NCBI RefSeq assembly: GCF_004366635.1
Contig: NZ_SORN01000011.1
Span: 1 to 64,000, forward strand
Origin: Roseinatronobacter bogoriensis DSM 18756
GTDB taxonomy: Bacteria; Pseudomonadota; Alphaproteobacteria; Rhodobacterales; Rhodobacteraceae
Length of the DNA: 64,000 bases
Reading direction: 5' to 3'
The notes beneath the pieces were generated by a model. It was not told the origin of the DNA and searched no databases. It was given only the letters and a program-made list of their open reading frames with translations. Numbering within the stretch: the first letter of the stretch is position 1; the number at the start of each line of letters is the position of its first letter. The position numbers were made by a program, and so were the translations under genes. This document shows positions 7,945-17,092 of the stretch, piece by piece.

Positions 7945-8763
7945 CTATCGATAGCTGAGCGGCAGGTTGAAATGATGAGTGCCATTCACACCCTCTGGGG
8001 CGCGCGGGAACCGCGCGCGTTGCACAGCCTGAAGGGCCACGCGATCCAGCGCGGCATTGCCGGAACCCTGTGCGAGGCTGACACTCAAAAGCTGCCCATC
8101 AGCGCGCAGTTGCAGATGCAGAAGCACCGTTCCGGTCGCCCGGCTTCCGGGGCTGCGTTGCTGGCGCTGGATGGCCGAGCGGATTTGGCCGCCCCATTCA
8201 GCAAGCAGGCTGGCGCTGTTTGTACTGCCGCTCTGCGCCTGCGCCTGACCTGCACCGCGTTGTCCCTGATTGCCTTGTCCGGCTGCTTGCTGTCCGCGCG
8301 GGGCCGCTGCCTGAGGTGCTTGCCGCGTCTGGGCAGCATGTGCGCGGTCGGGCCTTTGGCGGGGGCGCGTGGTGGGGCTGCCTTCAGGCCTGGCAAAAAG
8401 CGGGGGAACATCACGCGCGACCTCTGGAATAGTCGGGGGCGCAGAGGGGCTTTCGCGTGGCGAGGACAGGTGCGGTAATTGCTGCTCTGACGGCGTGGCG
8501 GCTGGCAATTCAGGTGGCGGATCGCCCAGTTGTGGCGCAGTCATCGGCGGCGTGGGCTCGGACAGGGTCACAGGCCGCTCCCATGCGCGCACCATCGCCG
8601 TCAGTTCCGCATTTGCGGCCCCAAGGGGGGCGGGTATGCTGACCTCATTGCTGCCCCCATCCCCGCCTGACGCGACCCCATCAGGCGCTGTTGCTGCGAA
8701 TACGGCCAGATGAGCCATCAGCGCGACCGAGGAGAAACCCAGAAATTCCAGCGCGGGCTTCAT
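7945..8763 (-). CDS. tonB: TonB-family energy transducer (B12 operon)
   Basis: 272-aa TonB-like protein. It has one N-terminal membrane helix (FLGFSSVALMAHLAVFA), a long Pro/Gln/Ala-rich periplasmic linker, and a C-terminal TonB domain with SAIQRQQRSPGSRATGTVLL and ALQAVQRARFPRAP. A frame continues upstream to 8961, but ATG 8763 overlaps the exbD stop by 4 bp and starts just before the membrane helix. It is the last gene of the B12 operon and presumably couples the ExbBD motor to BtuB. Confidence 0.85.
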   Translation of the reverse strand: MKPALEFLGFSSVALMAHLAVFAATAPDGVASGGDGGSNEVSIPAPLGAANAELTAMVRAWERPVTLSEPTPPMTAPQLGDPPPELPAATPSEQQLPHLSSPRESPSAPPTIPEVARDVPPLFARPEGSPTTRPRQRPDRAHAAQTRQAPQAAAPRGQQAAGQGNQGQRGAGQAQAQSGSTNSASLLAEWGGQIRSAIQRQQRSPGSRATGTVLLHLQLRADGQLLSVSLAQGSGNAALDRVALQAVQRARFPRAPEGVNGTHHFNLPLSYR

Positions 8764-9152
8764 GGCGCGCCTGCAACGGCAACAAGTGTCACATCTTCCA
8801 GCCCCGCAGCGCCCAGATCCTGCAACACGCGGGCAAAGAGGGCAGCAGGCATGGCCGCATCGGCGCGCAGGATCAGCGGGCCGGGATCGGCAGACAGGAG
8901 GGACAGCGCCTCGGCCCCTGTTACGCCTTGGGCATAAAGCACGCCTTGCGCATCCAGCCATGCCACCCTTTCGCCAGCGGCAAGCGGCTGGTCGGCATGT
9001 TGCGCCATCGGTGGGGTGATCGTAACCGGATCAGGTGGGGCGATCTGTGCGCTCATCAGGAAAAAGATCAGCAGTAGAAAGACCACATTGATCATGGGAA
9101 CCACACTTTCGCGGATCGGCTTGCGGGGAGGAAGGGGCGCAAAATTCATCAC
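8760..9152 (-). CDS. exbD: ExbD-type biopolymer transporter (second copy of the set)
   Basis: 130-aa ExbD with the single helix VVPMINVVFLLLIFFLMSAQ followed by a periplasmic domain. In the family an Asp usually stands at the start of the helix (PMIDVVF); here it is Asn (PMINVVF), so the residue thought to carry protons is missing in this copy. The preceding exbD keeps the Asp. The start is one base after the previous exbD, and the stop overlaps tonB by 4 bp. Confidence 0.85.
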   Translation of the reverse strand: MMNFAPLPPRKPIRESVVPMINVVFLLLIFFLMSAQIAPPDPVTITPPMAQHADQPLAAGERVAWLDAQGVLYAQGVTGAEALSLLSADPGPLILRADAAMPAALFARVLQDLGAAGLEDVTLVAVAGAP

Positions 9153-9153
9153 C

Positions 9154-9540
9154 TTACGGCTCCATCACTACAAGCTGCGCGATCCCTGCGTCCTGCAAGG
9201 TTTCACTGATACGTGTCAGATCCTGCACGCTGGCCCCTTCGCGCGGGCGCAGGATGACGATGGCATCCGCTTCTGGCATAAGTGGACGAAGTGCATCCGG
9301 GACAGCTTCCAGCCCAGTCTCCACCCCGTTCAACCAGACGCTGCGGGCGTCGAATTCGACCAGCCGCGGCGGGCCTTCATAGGGGGCAGTCCCACCCATA
9401 GCAGGCGCGAGGGCCAAGCCTATATCCTGTCCGAACCGCGCGGCCAGCATGAAGAAGACGAGCAGTAGAAAGACCACATCAATCATCGGGGTCAGGCTTG
9501 GGCGGCGCGCAGGCCGTGGGGCAGCGAAATGAAACATCAT
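9154..9540 (-). CDS. exbD: ExbD-type biopolymer transporter (first copy of the set)
   Basis: 128-aa ExbD with the intact motif LTPMIDVVFLLLVFFMLA; its Asp is the expected proton-carrying residue. A periplasmic domain of about 90 residues follows. The start overlaps the exbB stop by 4 bp. With exbB and the next exbD it would form a motor containing two different ExbD subunits, as in other dual-ExbD systems of Proteobacteria. Confidence 0.88.
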   Translation of the reverse strand: MMFHFAAPRPARRPSLTPMIDVVFLLLVFFMLAARFGQDIGLALAPAMGGTAPYEGPPRLVEFDARSVWLNGVETGLEAVPDALRPLMPEADAIVILRPREGASVQDLTRISETLQDAGIAQLVVMEP

Positions 9541-10166
9541 CCCCCCCTCGGCGTTATAAAGATGCGCGTTGCAAGGTCTTCCATATCAGCCTGCACCCGA
9601 TCGCAGATGCTTTCGAACCAACTAAGCGCCATGGCCGCTGGAATGGCTACAGCCATACCCGCTGCGGTCGTCAGAAGGGCCTGCCATATACCGCCTGCCA
9701 GTGCCGCAGGATCAGCGCGGTTGCCTGCAGCCTGAAGTGCCTGAAACGCCTCGATCATGCCCAGAACCGTGCCAAGCAGCCCGATCAGCGGGGCAATCGT
9801 GGCAATCAGTTCCAGCGCGCGCAAGCCGCGCCGGGCCTGCATCAGCGCCATCTTGCCCACGCGCTGGGTTTCCTCGCGGGCGGCAGTGTCCGGCATCGCG
9901 GCGTCATGCCGGGTTTCCATGGCGCGGCGCGTGACGCGGGCGCGCAGCCCGTTGCGTGCGGCCAGCCGCGCTTGTGCGGCTGCGGGTTGCCCCGCGATCC
10001 AATCCGCGACAGCATGTTCAGAGGGACCGCGCGACCATGCCCCCAGCCGCACCAGATCCCAGAACTTCCACAGGATCAAGGCAGTGGTCAGCACCGACAG
10101 GGCGGCAATGACCCAAAGCGCTGGCCCGCCGCGCGTTAGAAAATCCAGAATGGCTGTCATATCCAT
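9537..10166 (-). CDS. exbB: ExbB-type proton channel (MotA/TolQ/ExbB family)
   Basis: 209-aa inner-membrane protein with three hydrophobic helices. Near the second and third are the family motifs IATIAPLIGLLGTVLGMI and LLTTAAGMAVAIPAAMAL. It is the pentameric stator of the Ton motor. It begins 4 bp after cbiZ and overlaps the exbD start by 4 bp, so it is evidently part of the same B12-responsive transcript. Confidence 0.9.
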   Translation of the reverse strand: MDMTAILDFLTRGGPALWVIAALSVLTTALILWKFWDLVRLGAWSRGPSEHAVADWIAGQPAAAQARLAARNGLRARVTRRAMETRHDAAMPDTAAREETQRVGKMALMQARRGLRALELIATIAPLIGLLGTVLGMIEAFQALQAAGNRADPAALAGGIWQALLTTAAGMAVAIPAAMALSWFESICDRVQADMEDLATRIFITPRGG

Positions 10167-10170
10167 ATCT

Positions 10171-10869
10171 CTACCCTCCGCTCAGCCGTCCGATACTGGC
10201 CTGCCAGTCGCGTGCGCCATCACTAACAGATTGCAGGACCGCCTCGCCTACTGCATGCCCAAGCGCCGTATGCAGCCCGGCATAGGCAACCTCACCCTCG
10301 GGTGCGGCGACGGCAATGCAATCCGTTCCTGTCCCTGTCGCGTGCCCTGAGCTATCCGGCAGCCAATGCTCCGCCTCCAGAATGGCGGTGGTGCGGGCCT
10401 CTGTCGCTATGCTCAGCGCCTCCAGAAGCCCAATTTGCGACAGGGGCATATCTATGCACAACGCGATGTTGATCGTCCCATAGCCCGGTGCGCGCAACGC
10501 TTCGGCCAGATCCCTGTTCCAGTCACGGTCAGATCGGTCAACACGGTGTCCGACGCGTTCAGCATTTGACAAGCCGACAGTGGCGACTGCCTGCACGTGA
10601 ACCCCTTCGACCTGTGCTTGCGCAATGTGGTGGTGGGTCACATCGCGCGAGGTCAGCATACACACGGTATCGAGCGCGTGGCGCGCGCGTAGTTCTTTCG
10701 TCAACCATTCGGTGACATCCAGATCAGGCGGCAAGTCGGAATTGCGCACCTGCCGCCACAGAATATGGCGCGCGCGGGTATATCCTGCGCCATGGGGGGC
10801 CCAGCTCAAAACCTGCATGACCTGCCCAAGATCAAACTCCAGCCAGGGTTGCTGCAAACTGACCCTCAT
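10171..10869 (-). CDS. cbiZ: Adenosylcobinamide amidohydrolase
   Basis: 232-aa CbiZ-family enzyme that removes the aminopropanol side chain from adenosylcobinamide or pseudo-B12, yielding cobyric acid for rebuilding the preferred cobamide. The motif ATGTGTDCIAVAAP near residue 185 is diagnostic, and the ALGHAVGEAV segment follows. The start overlaps btuD by 4 bp. Its place between the importer and the Ton motor indicates that the operon both imports and remodels corrinoids. Confidence 0.87.
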   Translation of the reverse strand: MRVSLQQPWLEFDLGQVMQVLSWAPHGAGYTRARHILWRQVRNSDLPPDLDVTEWLTKELRARHALDTVCMLTSRDVTHHHIAQAQVEGVHVQAVATVGLSNAERVGHRVDRSDRDWNRDLAEALRAPGYGTINIALCIDMPLSQIGLLEALSIATEARTTAILEAEHWLPDSSGHATGTGTDCIAVAAPEGEVAYAGLHTALGHAVGEAVLQSVSDGARDWQASIGRLSGG

Positions 10870-11624
10870 GACACCAGCCCCAAAGGCTGCACGATCACGC
10901 CATCCTCGGTCTGCGCGATATGCGCGCGGATATGAAAGACTTCGGCCAGCAGGTCAGGTGTCAGGACGGACAGGGGCGGACCATCTGCGACAATGCCACC
11001 ACGCCAGAGCACCACAAGCCGCGTGCAGAATCGCGCCGCAAGCCCAAGATCATGTATCGAGGCGATGATCGCACGCCCCCGGTCCGCCTCACGCGCGAGT
11101 GTCTGCATCAAGGTGATCTGATGCGCCGGATCCAGCCCTGCCGCAGGTTCATCGACCATCAGAACAGGTGTCGCCTGTGCCAATGCGCGCGCAATCAACA
11201 CCCGCGCCTGTTCCCCGCCAGAAAGTTGGGTGGCAATGCGGGTGCGGAACCCCTCCAGCCCCATGCGGGCAATGGCGCTGTCAATCGCCGCTTTGTCCGC
11301 GTCCCCCGGTGTCCCGCCCGGTGCCAGATGTGGCAGGCGCCCCAGCGCGATCAGGTTTTCGACAGTGACGGGCCAGGCAATCTCTCGTGTTTGCGGCAGC
11401 CATGCGACAGTTTTTGCGCGTAATGACAGCGGCATGGCAGATATCGAGGACTGCCCGCGATGCGCCATCAGGCCAAGTGCGGCGCGCATCAAGGTCGTCT
11501 TGCCTGCACCATTCGGGCCAAGCAACCCCACACATTCCCCCGGCCCCACCGACAACGAAATGTCGCGCAGCACATCACAGGGGCCGTGCGCCACGCTGAA
11601 ATCTGTCAACACCAACCCGCTCAT
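10866..11624 (-). CDS. btuD: Vitamin B12 ABC transporter ATP-binding protein
   Basis: 252-aa ABC ATPase with Walker A GPNGAGKTT, signature QLSGGEQARVLIARAL, Walker B PVLMVDEPAAGLDP and switch His in ASIHDLGLA. Its start overlaps the btuC stop and its stop overlaps the cbiZ start, each by 4 bp, pointing to coupled translation. It powers the BtuCD importer at the inner membrane. Confidence 0.9.
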   Translation of the reverse strand: MSGLVLTDFSVAHGPCDVLRDISLSVGPGECVGLLGPNGAGKTTLMRAALGLMAHRGQSSISAMPLSLRAKTVAWLPQTREIAWPVTVENLIALGRLPHLAPGGTPGDADKAAIDSAIARMGLEGFRTRIATQLSGGEQARVLIARALAQATPVLMVDEPAAGLDPAHQITLMQTLAREADRGRAIIASIHDLGLAARFCTRLVVLWRGGIVADGPPLSVLTPDLLAEVFHIRAHIAQTEDGVIVQPLGLVS

Positions 11625-12610
11625 AACTGTCCCTGTCTGCGTGTCTTGTAGATCAGATGCAGGAACAAAGGCGCGCCGACAATGGCGGTCAGCACACCCA
11701 GTTTCAGATCACGCGTGGGCAGGATGACCCGCACTGCAATATCTGCCATCAGCACCAGCACGGCCCCGCCCAGCGCCGAGGCAGGCAACAGCGCCGAGGG
11801 GCGCGCGCCCACAAGCGGGCGCAAGAGATGCGGCACCACCAGCCCGACAAAACCGATCGCCCCGGCCACGGCGGTTGCGGCACCAACCATGGAAGCCACG
11901 CCCATCACAAGTGCCAAACGCAAACGCCCCAGATGAACGCCCATGCTGGCAGCCGTATCCTCGCCCAATGTCAGCGCATCGAACTTGCGACCCTGCGCCA
12001 GCAACACCACGGCCCCAAGCGCAATGAAAGGGGCAGACAGCCAGACATGCGTCATCGAACGGTCTTGCAGCGATCCCATCATCCAGAACACGATTTCGGA
12101 CGCCGCAAAAGGGTTGGGCGACAGGTTCAGCACCAGCGAGGTCAGCGCCCCCGCCAGCGCCGAGACAGCGATACCCGCAAGGATCAGTGTGATCGACCCG
12201 CCGCGCGGTCCTGCCAGCGCCAGAATCACAAGCACTGCAATCACGGCCCCGCCCAAGGCCGCAAACGGCAGCGCCAGAACATGCGCTGCGGCAAGCCCTG
12301 TCTGGAGCGCCAGCACCGCGCCCAGGGCCGCTGAACCCGATACCCCGATCAGGCCCGGTTCGGCCAGCGGATTGCGCAGATAGCCCTGCATCGCCGCCCC
12401 TGCCAACCCCAGCGCCGCGCCGACCAGCATCGCAAGGATCGCGCGCGGCAAGCGGATTTCGCGCATCACCAATGTCTCGGCCAAAGCATCACCCCAGACC
12501 AGCGCTGAAAGCGCCTGCACCGGCGCCAGCCCCGCCGGGCCGATTAGTAAGGATGCGGCGAAAAGAACCGCGACCAATGCCCCCAAGCCGACCCAAAGCG
12601 CGCGCGACAT
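11621..12610 (-). CDS. btuC: Vitamin B12 ABC transporter permease
   Basis: 329-aa FecCD-type permease with about ten membrane helices. It shows AAMQGYLRNPLAEPGLIGVSG and GFVGLVVPHLLRPLVG, both typical of cobalamin and siderophore permeases. A longer frame reaches 12703. I prefer ATG 12610 because a G-rich ribosome site (GAGGGGGG) precedes it at a normal distance and it starts 4 bp after the btuF stop. Confidence 0.9.
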   Translation of the reverse strand: MSRALWVGLGALVAVLFAASLLIGPAGLAPVQALSALVWGDALAETLVMREIRLPRAILAMLVGAALGLAGAAMQGYLRNPLAEPGLIGVSGSAALGAVLALQTGLAAAHVLALPFAALGGAVIAVLVILALAGPRGGSITLILAGIAVSALAGALTSLVLNLSPNPFAASEIVFWMMGSLQDRSMTHVWLSAPFIALGAVVLLAQGRKFDALTLGEDTAASMGVHLGRLRLALVMGVASMVGAATAVAGAIGFVGLVVPHLLRPLVGARPSALLPASALGGAVLVLMADIAVRVILPTRDLKLGVLTAIVGAPLFLHLIYKTRRQGQL

Positions 12611-12614
12611 TTTT

Positions 12615-13442
12615 CTAGCCCCCCTCATGCAAGGCCGCGAGCCGCGCAATGGCGCGCAGTACCGCAGGTGTGCCGCAGACCCATTCGGCATCGGCCAGCG
12701 CATGGCTTGCGTGCCGGGTGCGCAGCGCTTCCATTGCCGGATGGCGCAGCACCTCCTCCGAGCGCGAGGCCCCCGGATAGGACTGGCCCGAAATTACAAG
12801 ATCAGGCATCAGCATAATCAGCCGCTCCATCGCCAGCGTGCCGCCACCTGACAGACCGGCCTCTGCGGCGATATTGGTGAAGCCCGCGGCGGTCAGGATT
12901 TCATGCGCCAGCGAATTTTCGCCCGAGGTGTAATTATTCGCGTAATGCAGCGCTGCACGCGGAACATGGTCGCGCAAGACACGCAGCGCCGCCAGATCCG
13001 CTTCGAATTGCGCGATCACAGCTTCTGCGGCCGCCTCACGACCCAGCAGGCGACCTACTTCGCGAAGGTTCTCGGGGATGGCGTCCAGCGTGTTGACGAT
13101 GGGCAGTTGCGCGACCTCAACCCCCAGGCGGCGCAGCAACCCGACTGTATAGGGCGAGGTGAACGCGCCGGCCAGCACAAGATCAGGAGCGAGCCGAAAG
13201 ACTTCCTCACCCTGCCCGTGATTGATCGGATACTCCAGCGCTTGTTCCAGCATGACCGACACATTCGGATCATGCGAAATCCGCGAGATCGAGATGAGCT
13301 GGCCGGGGGCTGCCAGCATCATTGCCAGTTGATCGGTGCACAGATTGATCGAGACCACCCTTTCAGGTGGTCCCGCAGCCACGGCCCCTGCCCAGAGGAC
13401 AAGGGCTGTGGCCAGGGCATTAGAAGCGCGACGCAACGCCAA
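12615..13442 (-). CDS. btuF: Cobalamin-binding periplasmic protein
   Basis: 275-aa solute-binding protein of the BtuF/FhuD fold. A signal peptide (ALATALVLWAGAVAAG) is followed by RVVSINLCTDQLAMMLA, the usual opening of this class. No ATG fits; the frame appears to start at TTG 13442, overlapping the btuB end by 23 bp, probably by coupling. It hands cobalamin or cobinamide to BtuC. Confidence 0.87.
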   Translation of the reverse strand: MALRRASNALATALVLWAGAVAAGPPERVVSINLCTDQLAMMLAAPGQLISISRISHDPNVSVMLEQALEYPINHGQGEEVFRLAPDLVLAGAFTSPYTVGLLRRLGVEVAQLPIVNTLDAIPENLREVGRLLGREAAAEAVIAQFEADLAALRVLRDHVPRAALHYANNYTSGENSLAHEILTAAGFTNIAAEAGLSGGGTLAMERLIMLMPDLVISGQSYPGASRSEEVLRHPAMEALRTRHASHALADAEWVCGTPAVLRAIARLAALHEGG

Positions 13443-15345
13443 TGTAAAAGGCCCGGCCGGAGGTCTTGTAACCCGGATTTACTTGGTAATTGCGGTCGAA
13501 CAGGTTGTCGACGCGCAGATAGAGGTCAGTGGCATCTGTCACACGATATCTGACTGCTGCATTGGCCACTGTGTAATCTTCCCAAACCGTCTCTCTTTCC
13601 GTAGGTCTGCCCGCAACATGCTGCAGGGAAAGCGTATAGCGCCAATCATCTTGGATCTGACCGTTGACGGCCAGATTGGCGGTATGGCGCGCGACCCCGG
13701 ATATCCGGCTCTCATCAGGATTGCGCGCATTGGTATAGGTGTAATTCGCTGACAGGGAAAGCAGCTCCGTCACAGGCACATCAGCCGACAGCTCCACACC
13801 GCGCCGCCGCGATGTGCCAGAGAAATTGTTTAGCGTGTTAAGGGTGTCTCCAAAACAACTGAAGTCTCCATTTTCTGGATCAGTAAGCTCACAACCATCA
13901 TAACCGATACGGTTTTGGGTGTTCAGCCAGAACACGGTCGCCGAGAGCGCAAGGCCCGAGGCCGCCCGATAATCGGCACCAATCTCGGCACTGTTGCTGC
14001 GCTCGGGCGTCAGCTCAGGATTGCCGATAAATTCAGAATCTGGATAATCGCCGAAGAGTTCGTCAAGCGCTGGCGCGCGAAAGCCACGCGCCACAGCGCC
14101 ACGCAGCGTAACCGCGTCCGAAGCCTGATAGGCCATGCTCAGCCGCCCTGTCACGAAATTGCCGAAACTTGAATGCCGGTCGATCCTTGCATTTGCTGAA
14201 ATATCAAGCGCATCGGTTGGCGACCACAAAACCTGCCCATAAGCGCCCAGCGTAGACGTGGCGCGCCCGTCGGGGATGGAGTCGGATTTCGCAGTCTCGC
14301 GCGAGAAATCCGTGCCCCAGCCCAAGGCCAGATCAGGGCTGAGTTGCGTGAGCCCGGTATAGTCCAGACTGTATCTGCGCCCGTCAAAACGGTTGACCCT
14401 TTCGCCAAGTTGGGTGACCGTACGTTGGATATCGAACACCCCCGCGCCAAGCGTGTGCTCAACATCTCCAAGATCGAATGCCCCTGTGACGCGTAGCCCG
14501 CCTTGCTGCCAGCGGGCCGCGGCATCGCCATCGGAAAGGAAAGTAAATGTATTCAGGTCGAAGGGATCATATTCACTTCGAGAATGCTGGAAAAAGCCCG
14601 ACCACCCCAATGTAAACACATCATTCACCTGATATTTCCCAGAAAAGGACAGTCTCGTGGCCTCATACCCATCCGGCGCAGCGTCTGGTGAGAATGCCTC
14701 TGTGCCTCTGATCCCCTCGTATGCGGTGAACCCGCGCGTTCTGAAATGCGAGAACGACAGGGCTGCTTCGAGCCGGTCGTCGCGATAGGTCAAGCCATAT
14801 CCCGCAGCGCGCGTGTTGAAGCTGCCCCCTTCAATGAAAGCGCTTTGCCGCAGCCCGTCTTCCTGAGCGCGGCGCGTAGAGATATTGATCACCCCCGCAA
14901 CGGCGGACCCGCCATACAGTGCGGATTGCGATCCGCGCAGCAATTCCAACCGATCGACATCTTGCAGCGAAATCTGCCCGAGGTCAGTGCTGACAGATGT
15001 GCCGGTCGGATCATCTATCCTGATCCCGTCGACATAGACCGCTACATATTGGCCACCCGCACCACGCAGTCGAATACTGGCAGGCGCGCCGACCCCACCG
15101 GCAGTAACAATGCTCACACCGGGCAAGGTGGCGAGAAGATCGCTCAGACGGCTTGTGCCGCTTTGTTCAATCTGGTCTCGGTCCAGCACGGTGACGGACG
15201 CGCCCGCGCGCCGAATTTCGGTTTCCGTCAGATTCGCCGAAAACGTGATCTCTTCCAGATTGATGATCTGCTGCGCTGTGGCGGGAAGAGCCAATACGCC
15301 CACCAGCGCGGTCGAGGCGCATAGCCTCAGAATTGTGTCTTGCAT
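13420..15345 (-). CDS. btuB: TonB-dependent vitamin B12 receptor
   Basis: 641-aa outer-membrane receptor: signal peptide, plug domain with DRDQIEQSGTSRLSDLLATL and LRGSQSALYGGSAVAGVINI, then a 22-strand barrel ending in RF, the aromatic terminus used in barrel assembly. ATG 15345 is chosen over an upstream GTG at 15354 because AAGG lies nine bases before it. It is the first gene of the operon and follows a cobalamin riboswitch, which supports corrinoid as substrate. Confidence 0.92.
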   Translation of the reverse strand: MQDTILRLCASTALVGVLALPATAQQIINLEEITFSANLTETEIRRAGASVTVLDRDQIEQSGTSRLSDLLATLPGVSIVTAGGVGAPASIRLRGAGGQYVAVYVDGIRIDDPTGTSVSTDLGQISLQDVDRLELLRGSQSALYGGSAVAGVINISTRRAQEDGLRQSAFIEGGSFNTRAAGYGLTYRDDRLEAALSFSHFRTRGFTAYEGIRGTEAFSPDAAPDGYEATRLSFSGKYQVNDVFTLGWSGFFQHSRSEYDPFDLNTFTFLSDGDAAARWQQGGLRVTGAFDLGDVEHTLGAGVFDIQRTVTQLGERVNRFDGRRYSLDYTGLTQLSPDLALGWGTDFSRETAKSDSIPDGRATSTLGAYGQVLWSPTDALDISANARIDRHSSFGNFVTGRLSMAYQASDAVTLRGAVARGFRAPALDELFGDYPDSEFIGNPELTPERSNSAEIGADYRAASGLALSATVFWLNTQNRIGYDGCELTDPENGDFSCFGDTLNTLNNFSGTSRRRGVELSADVPVTELLSLSANYTYTNARNPDESRISGVARHTANLAVNGQIQDDWRYTLSLQHVAGRPTERETVWEDYTVANAAVRYRVTDATDLYLRVDNLFDRNYQVNPGYKTSGRAFYIGVASRF

Positions 15346-15493
15346 CTGCAACACCCTTTTGCGGCCATCTACAGGCCGGGATCAGAAGTCTTGTCTGACG
15401 GATGCAAACGCACCGCAGACGGCGAGGGATGTCACCGCTACGGACGAACCGTTACCCGCAACGCCACCCGCGCCGGGATAGGGTGAACGCCTT

Positions 15494-15675
15494 GGCAGGT
15501 CTCCTGACTTGCGGGTCATTGCTCTGCCGGGCCTTCCCATGACGTAAGTCACAGTGGCATATGCCGACATCGCTCGCCGCCTACAGTTGCGGGGGCAGTC
15601 AAGGATTTGCTGCCCTTTTACAGGCGGCGCACCTCGTTCCCTATTACCAGATGCAAACGCATCCAGACCAAAGCA
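15494..15675 (-). promoter_or_regulatory. Cobalamin riboswitch
   Basis: Read on the minus strand, the leader contains the conserved pieces in order: GGTGCTTTGG at the 5' side, AATAGGGAACGAGGTGCG, CTGCCCCCGCAACTGTAGGC, then GACCCGCAAGTCAGGAGACC with the B12 box. These are hallmarks of the AdoCbl-type riboswitch. It ends about 150 bases before btuB and should repress the whole btuB-to-tonB operon when cobalamin is plentiful. Confidence 0.95.
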
Positions 15676-16090
15676 CCACCCTGCTAACCAGATGAAACAG
15701 ATTCTGCAATACGGCAAATCTTCAGGGTTTATTCGCAAGACATGCTCCTTGTCATATACGCTCTCAGAACGCCTGCTGCGACAGATCGGAGTGGGGGCGC
15801 CGTAATTCGGCGGGATTGTTCGTTGCATGTGACAACATGCCATAGCCACCTTTCGGGGGATGCCGATGAGAGTGCATGCTGGGCTTTGTTCTAAGCATCT
15901 GTTCTGGGCGCGGCGAAATGCTCGGGTCGCCCGTGCGTCGCAGTTGGAAAACGACATGCAAGCGGCAGGCTGGGCGATTTGGAAAGGACCGCTTCTCATC
16001 ACAAGTGATCCGTCAGGTGCAAACTGACCATCCGGATCAATAGGGTCTTTACGCAACAGAATGGACGGATCAAGATATGCTCGATCCGTC
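15676..16090. other. Intergenic region between riboswitch and second tonB
   Basis: About 415 bp holding the promoter for the B12 operon (not resolved) and the region downstream of the haem tonB. On the minus strand a piece from about 16070 to 15970 reads YLDPSILLRKDPIDPDGQF and onward without a start codon. It could be the remnant of a gene, but I do not recognise it. Confidence 0.3.
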
Positions 16091-17092
16091 TCACCGCCCG
16101 ACGAATTCGAAACTGAATTGACGTTGTGCGCCTGTCGGTGGCGGCGGGAATGGTGCCGCGCGGCGGATGTGGTCAAGTGCGGCTTGATCCAGCCCGGAAT
16201 GCCCGGAAGTGCGCGCGACAGAGGCTGATGCAAGGTTACCATTATTCCCGACGGTGAAGACGACGAGCACCTGCCCGCGCGCCGGGCTGCGGGCCTGACG
16301 CGTGCGCTGGATACGGCGCAAGACCTCGCCGGGATAGTTGGATGCAGCCGCGTTGCCCTGCGCGCTGGCTTGCGCGCGTGCCGGGGCCTGACTGGTGGAC
16401 TGTCCATCGCTGCCTTGCTGACTGCCGCGCGCGGCAGTCTGTGCCGCATTGCCCTGCGGGGCGCGGGCTTGCCGCGTCGGTTGCGGCGGGGCTGCACGAT
16501 CCGGTCGCGCGGGCGGGGTACGGCTGGTGGCGGGGGCCAGCTCGGACGGGCTTGTGTCCGGGCTGATGGTCTGTGACGGAGCTGCCGCGATGATCTCGGG
16601 CGGCGCTGTCCGGGCCGTTGGTTCCGAGGCTGTTCTCGGGGCGCGTTCCGGGGGGCTGCTGGTCTCCGGCGACTCTGGCATTGCAGGCAGAAGGGCCGCG
16701 CTTTGATCCGGGGCCATGGGCGCGACCAGCGCCGCTTGTTCCGGCTGCGGGGGGTGGGGTGTCAGCGCTTGTGCTGGTGGGACAGGAGGGGTTGTCGCGG
16801 CCTGCTCCATATCCAGCGGCTCTGCCTCTGACGGGGACAGCACGCCTTCGGCGAAATCCGCGAAGCTGGTGCCAAGCGCTGCGGGGGCATCTTCGCCGCC
16901 GCCTGCGATCAACGCTGCCTCGCGCGGGGCGAGGGCCGCCATCGCGCCCAGATGCAACAGCACGGACGCGCCCGCCGCCAGCGCAAGGGTTTTCACGCGC
17001 GGCGCAAGGTCCAGCCGCCGCAGGTCGCGCGGGCTGACCAGCGGGCAGCCATTGCGTTGCGGACAGGCGCGCAAAAGCGCAGTTGCGGTCAT
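16091..17092 (-). CDS. tonB: TonB-family energy transducer (haem operon)
   Basis: 333-aa TonB-like protein. After a basic N-terminus the helix LALAAGASVLLHLGAMAAL spans the membrane. A very long Pro/Ala/Gln-rich linker (about residues 90-245) follows, then a C-terminal domain with RRIQRTRQARSPARGQVLVV and AALDHIRRAAPFPPPP. ATG 17092 overlaps the exbD stop by 4 bp, so the much longer upstream frame is not used. It is the last gene of a Ton set divergent from hmuSTUV, so its receptor is most likely HmuR. Confidence 0.85.
   Translation of the reverse strand: MTATALLRACPQRNGCPLVSPRDLRRLDLAPRVKTLALAAGASVLLHLGAMAALAPREAALIAGGGEDAPAALGTSFADFAEGVLSPSEAEPLDMEQAATTPPVPPAQALTPHPPQPEQAALVAPMAPDQSAALLPAMPESPETSSPPERAPRTASEPTARTAPPEIIAAAPSQTISPDTSPSELAPATSRTPPARPDRAAPPQPTRQARAPQGNAAQTAARGSQQGSDGQSTSQAPARAQASAQGNAAASNYPGEVLRRIQRTRQARSPARGQVLVVFTVGNNGNLASASVARTSGHSGLDQAALDHIRRAAPFPPPPTGAQRQFSFEFVGR

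Noticed and set aside
15382..16497. Long minus-strand open frame over the riboswitch and into tonB
   Set aside because: It crosses the conserved riboswitch and runs in a shifted frame relative to tonB; it has no start with a ribosome site.
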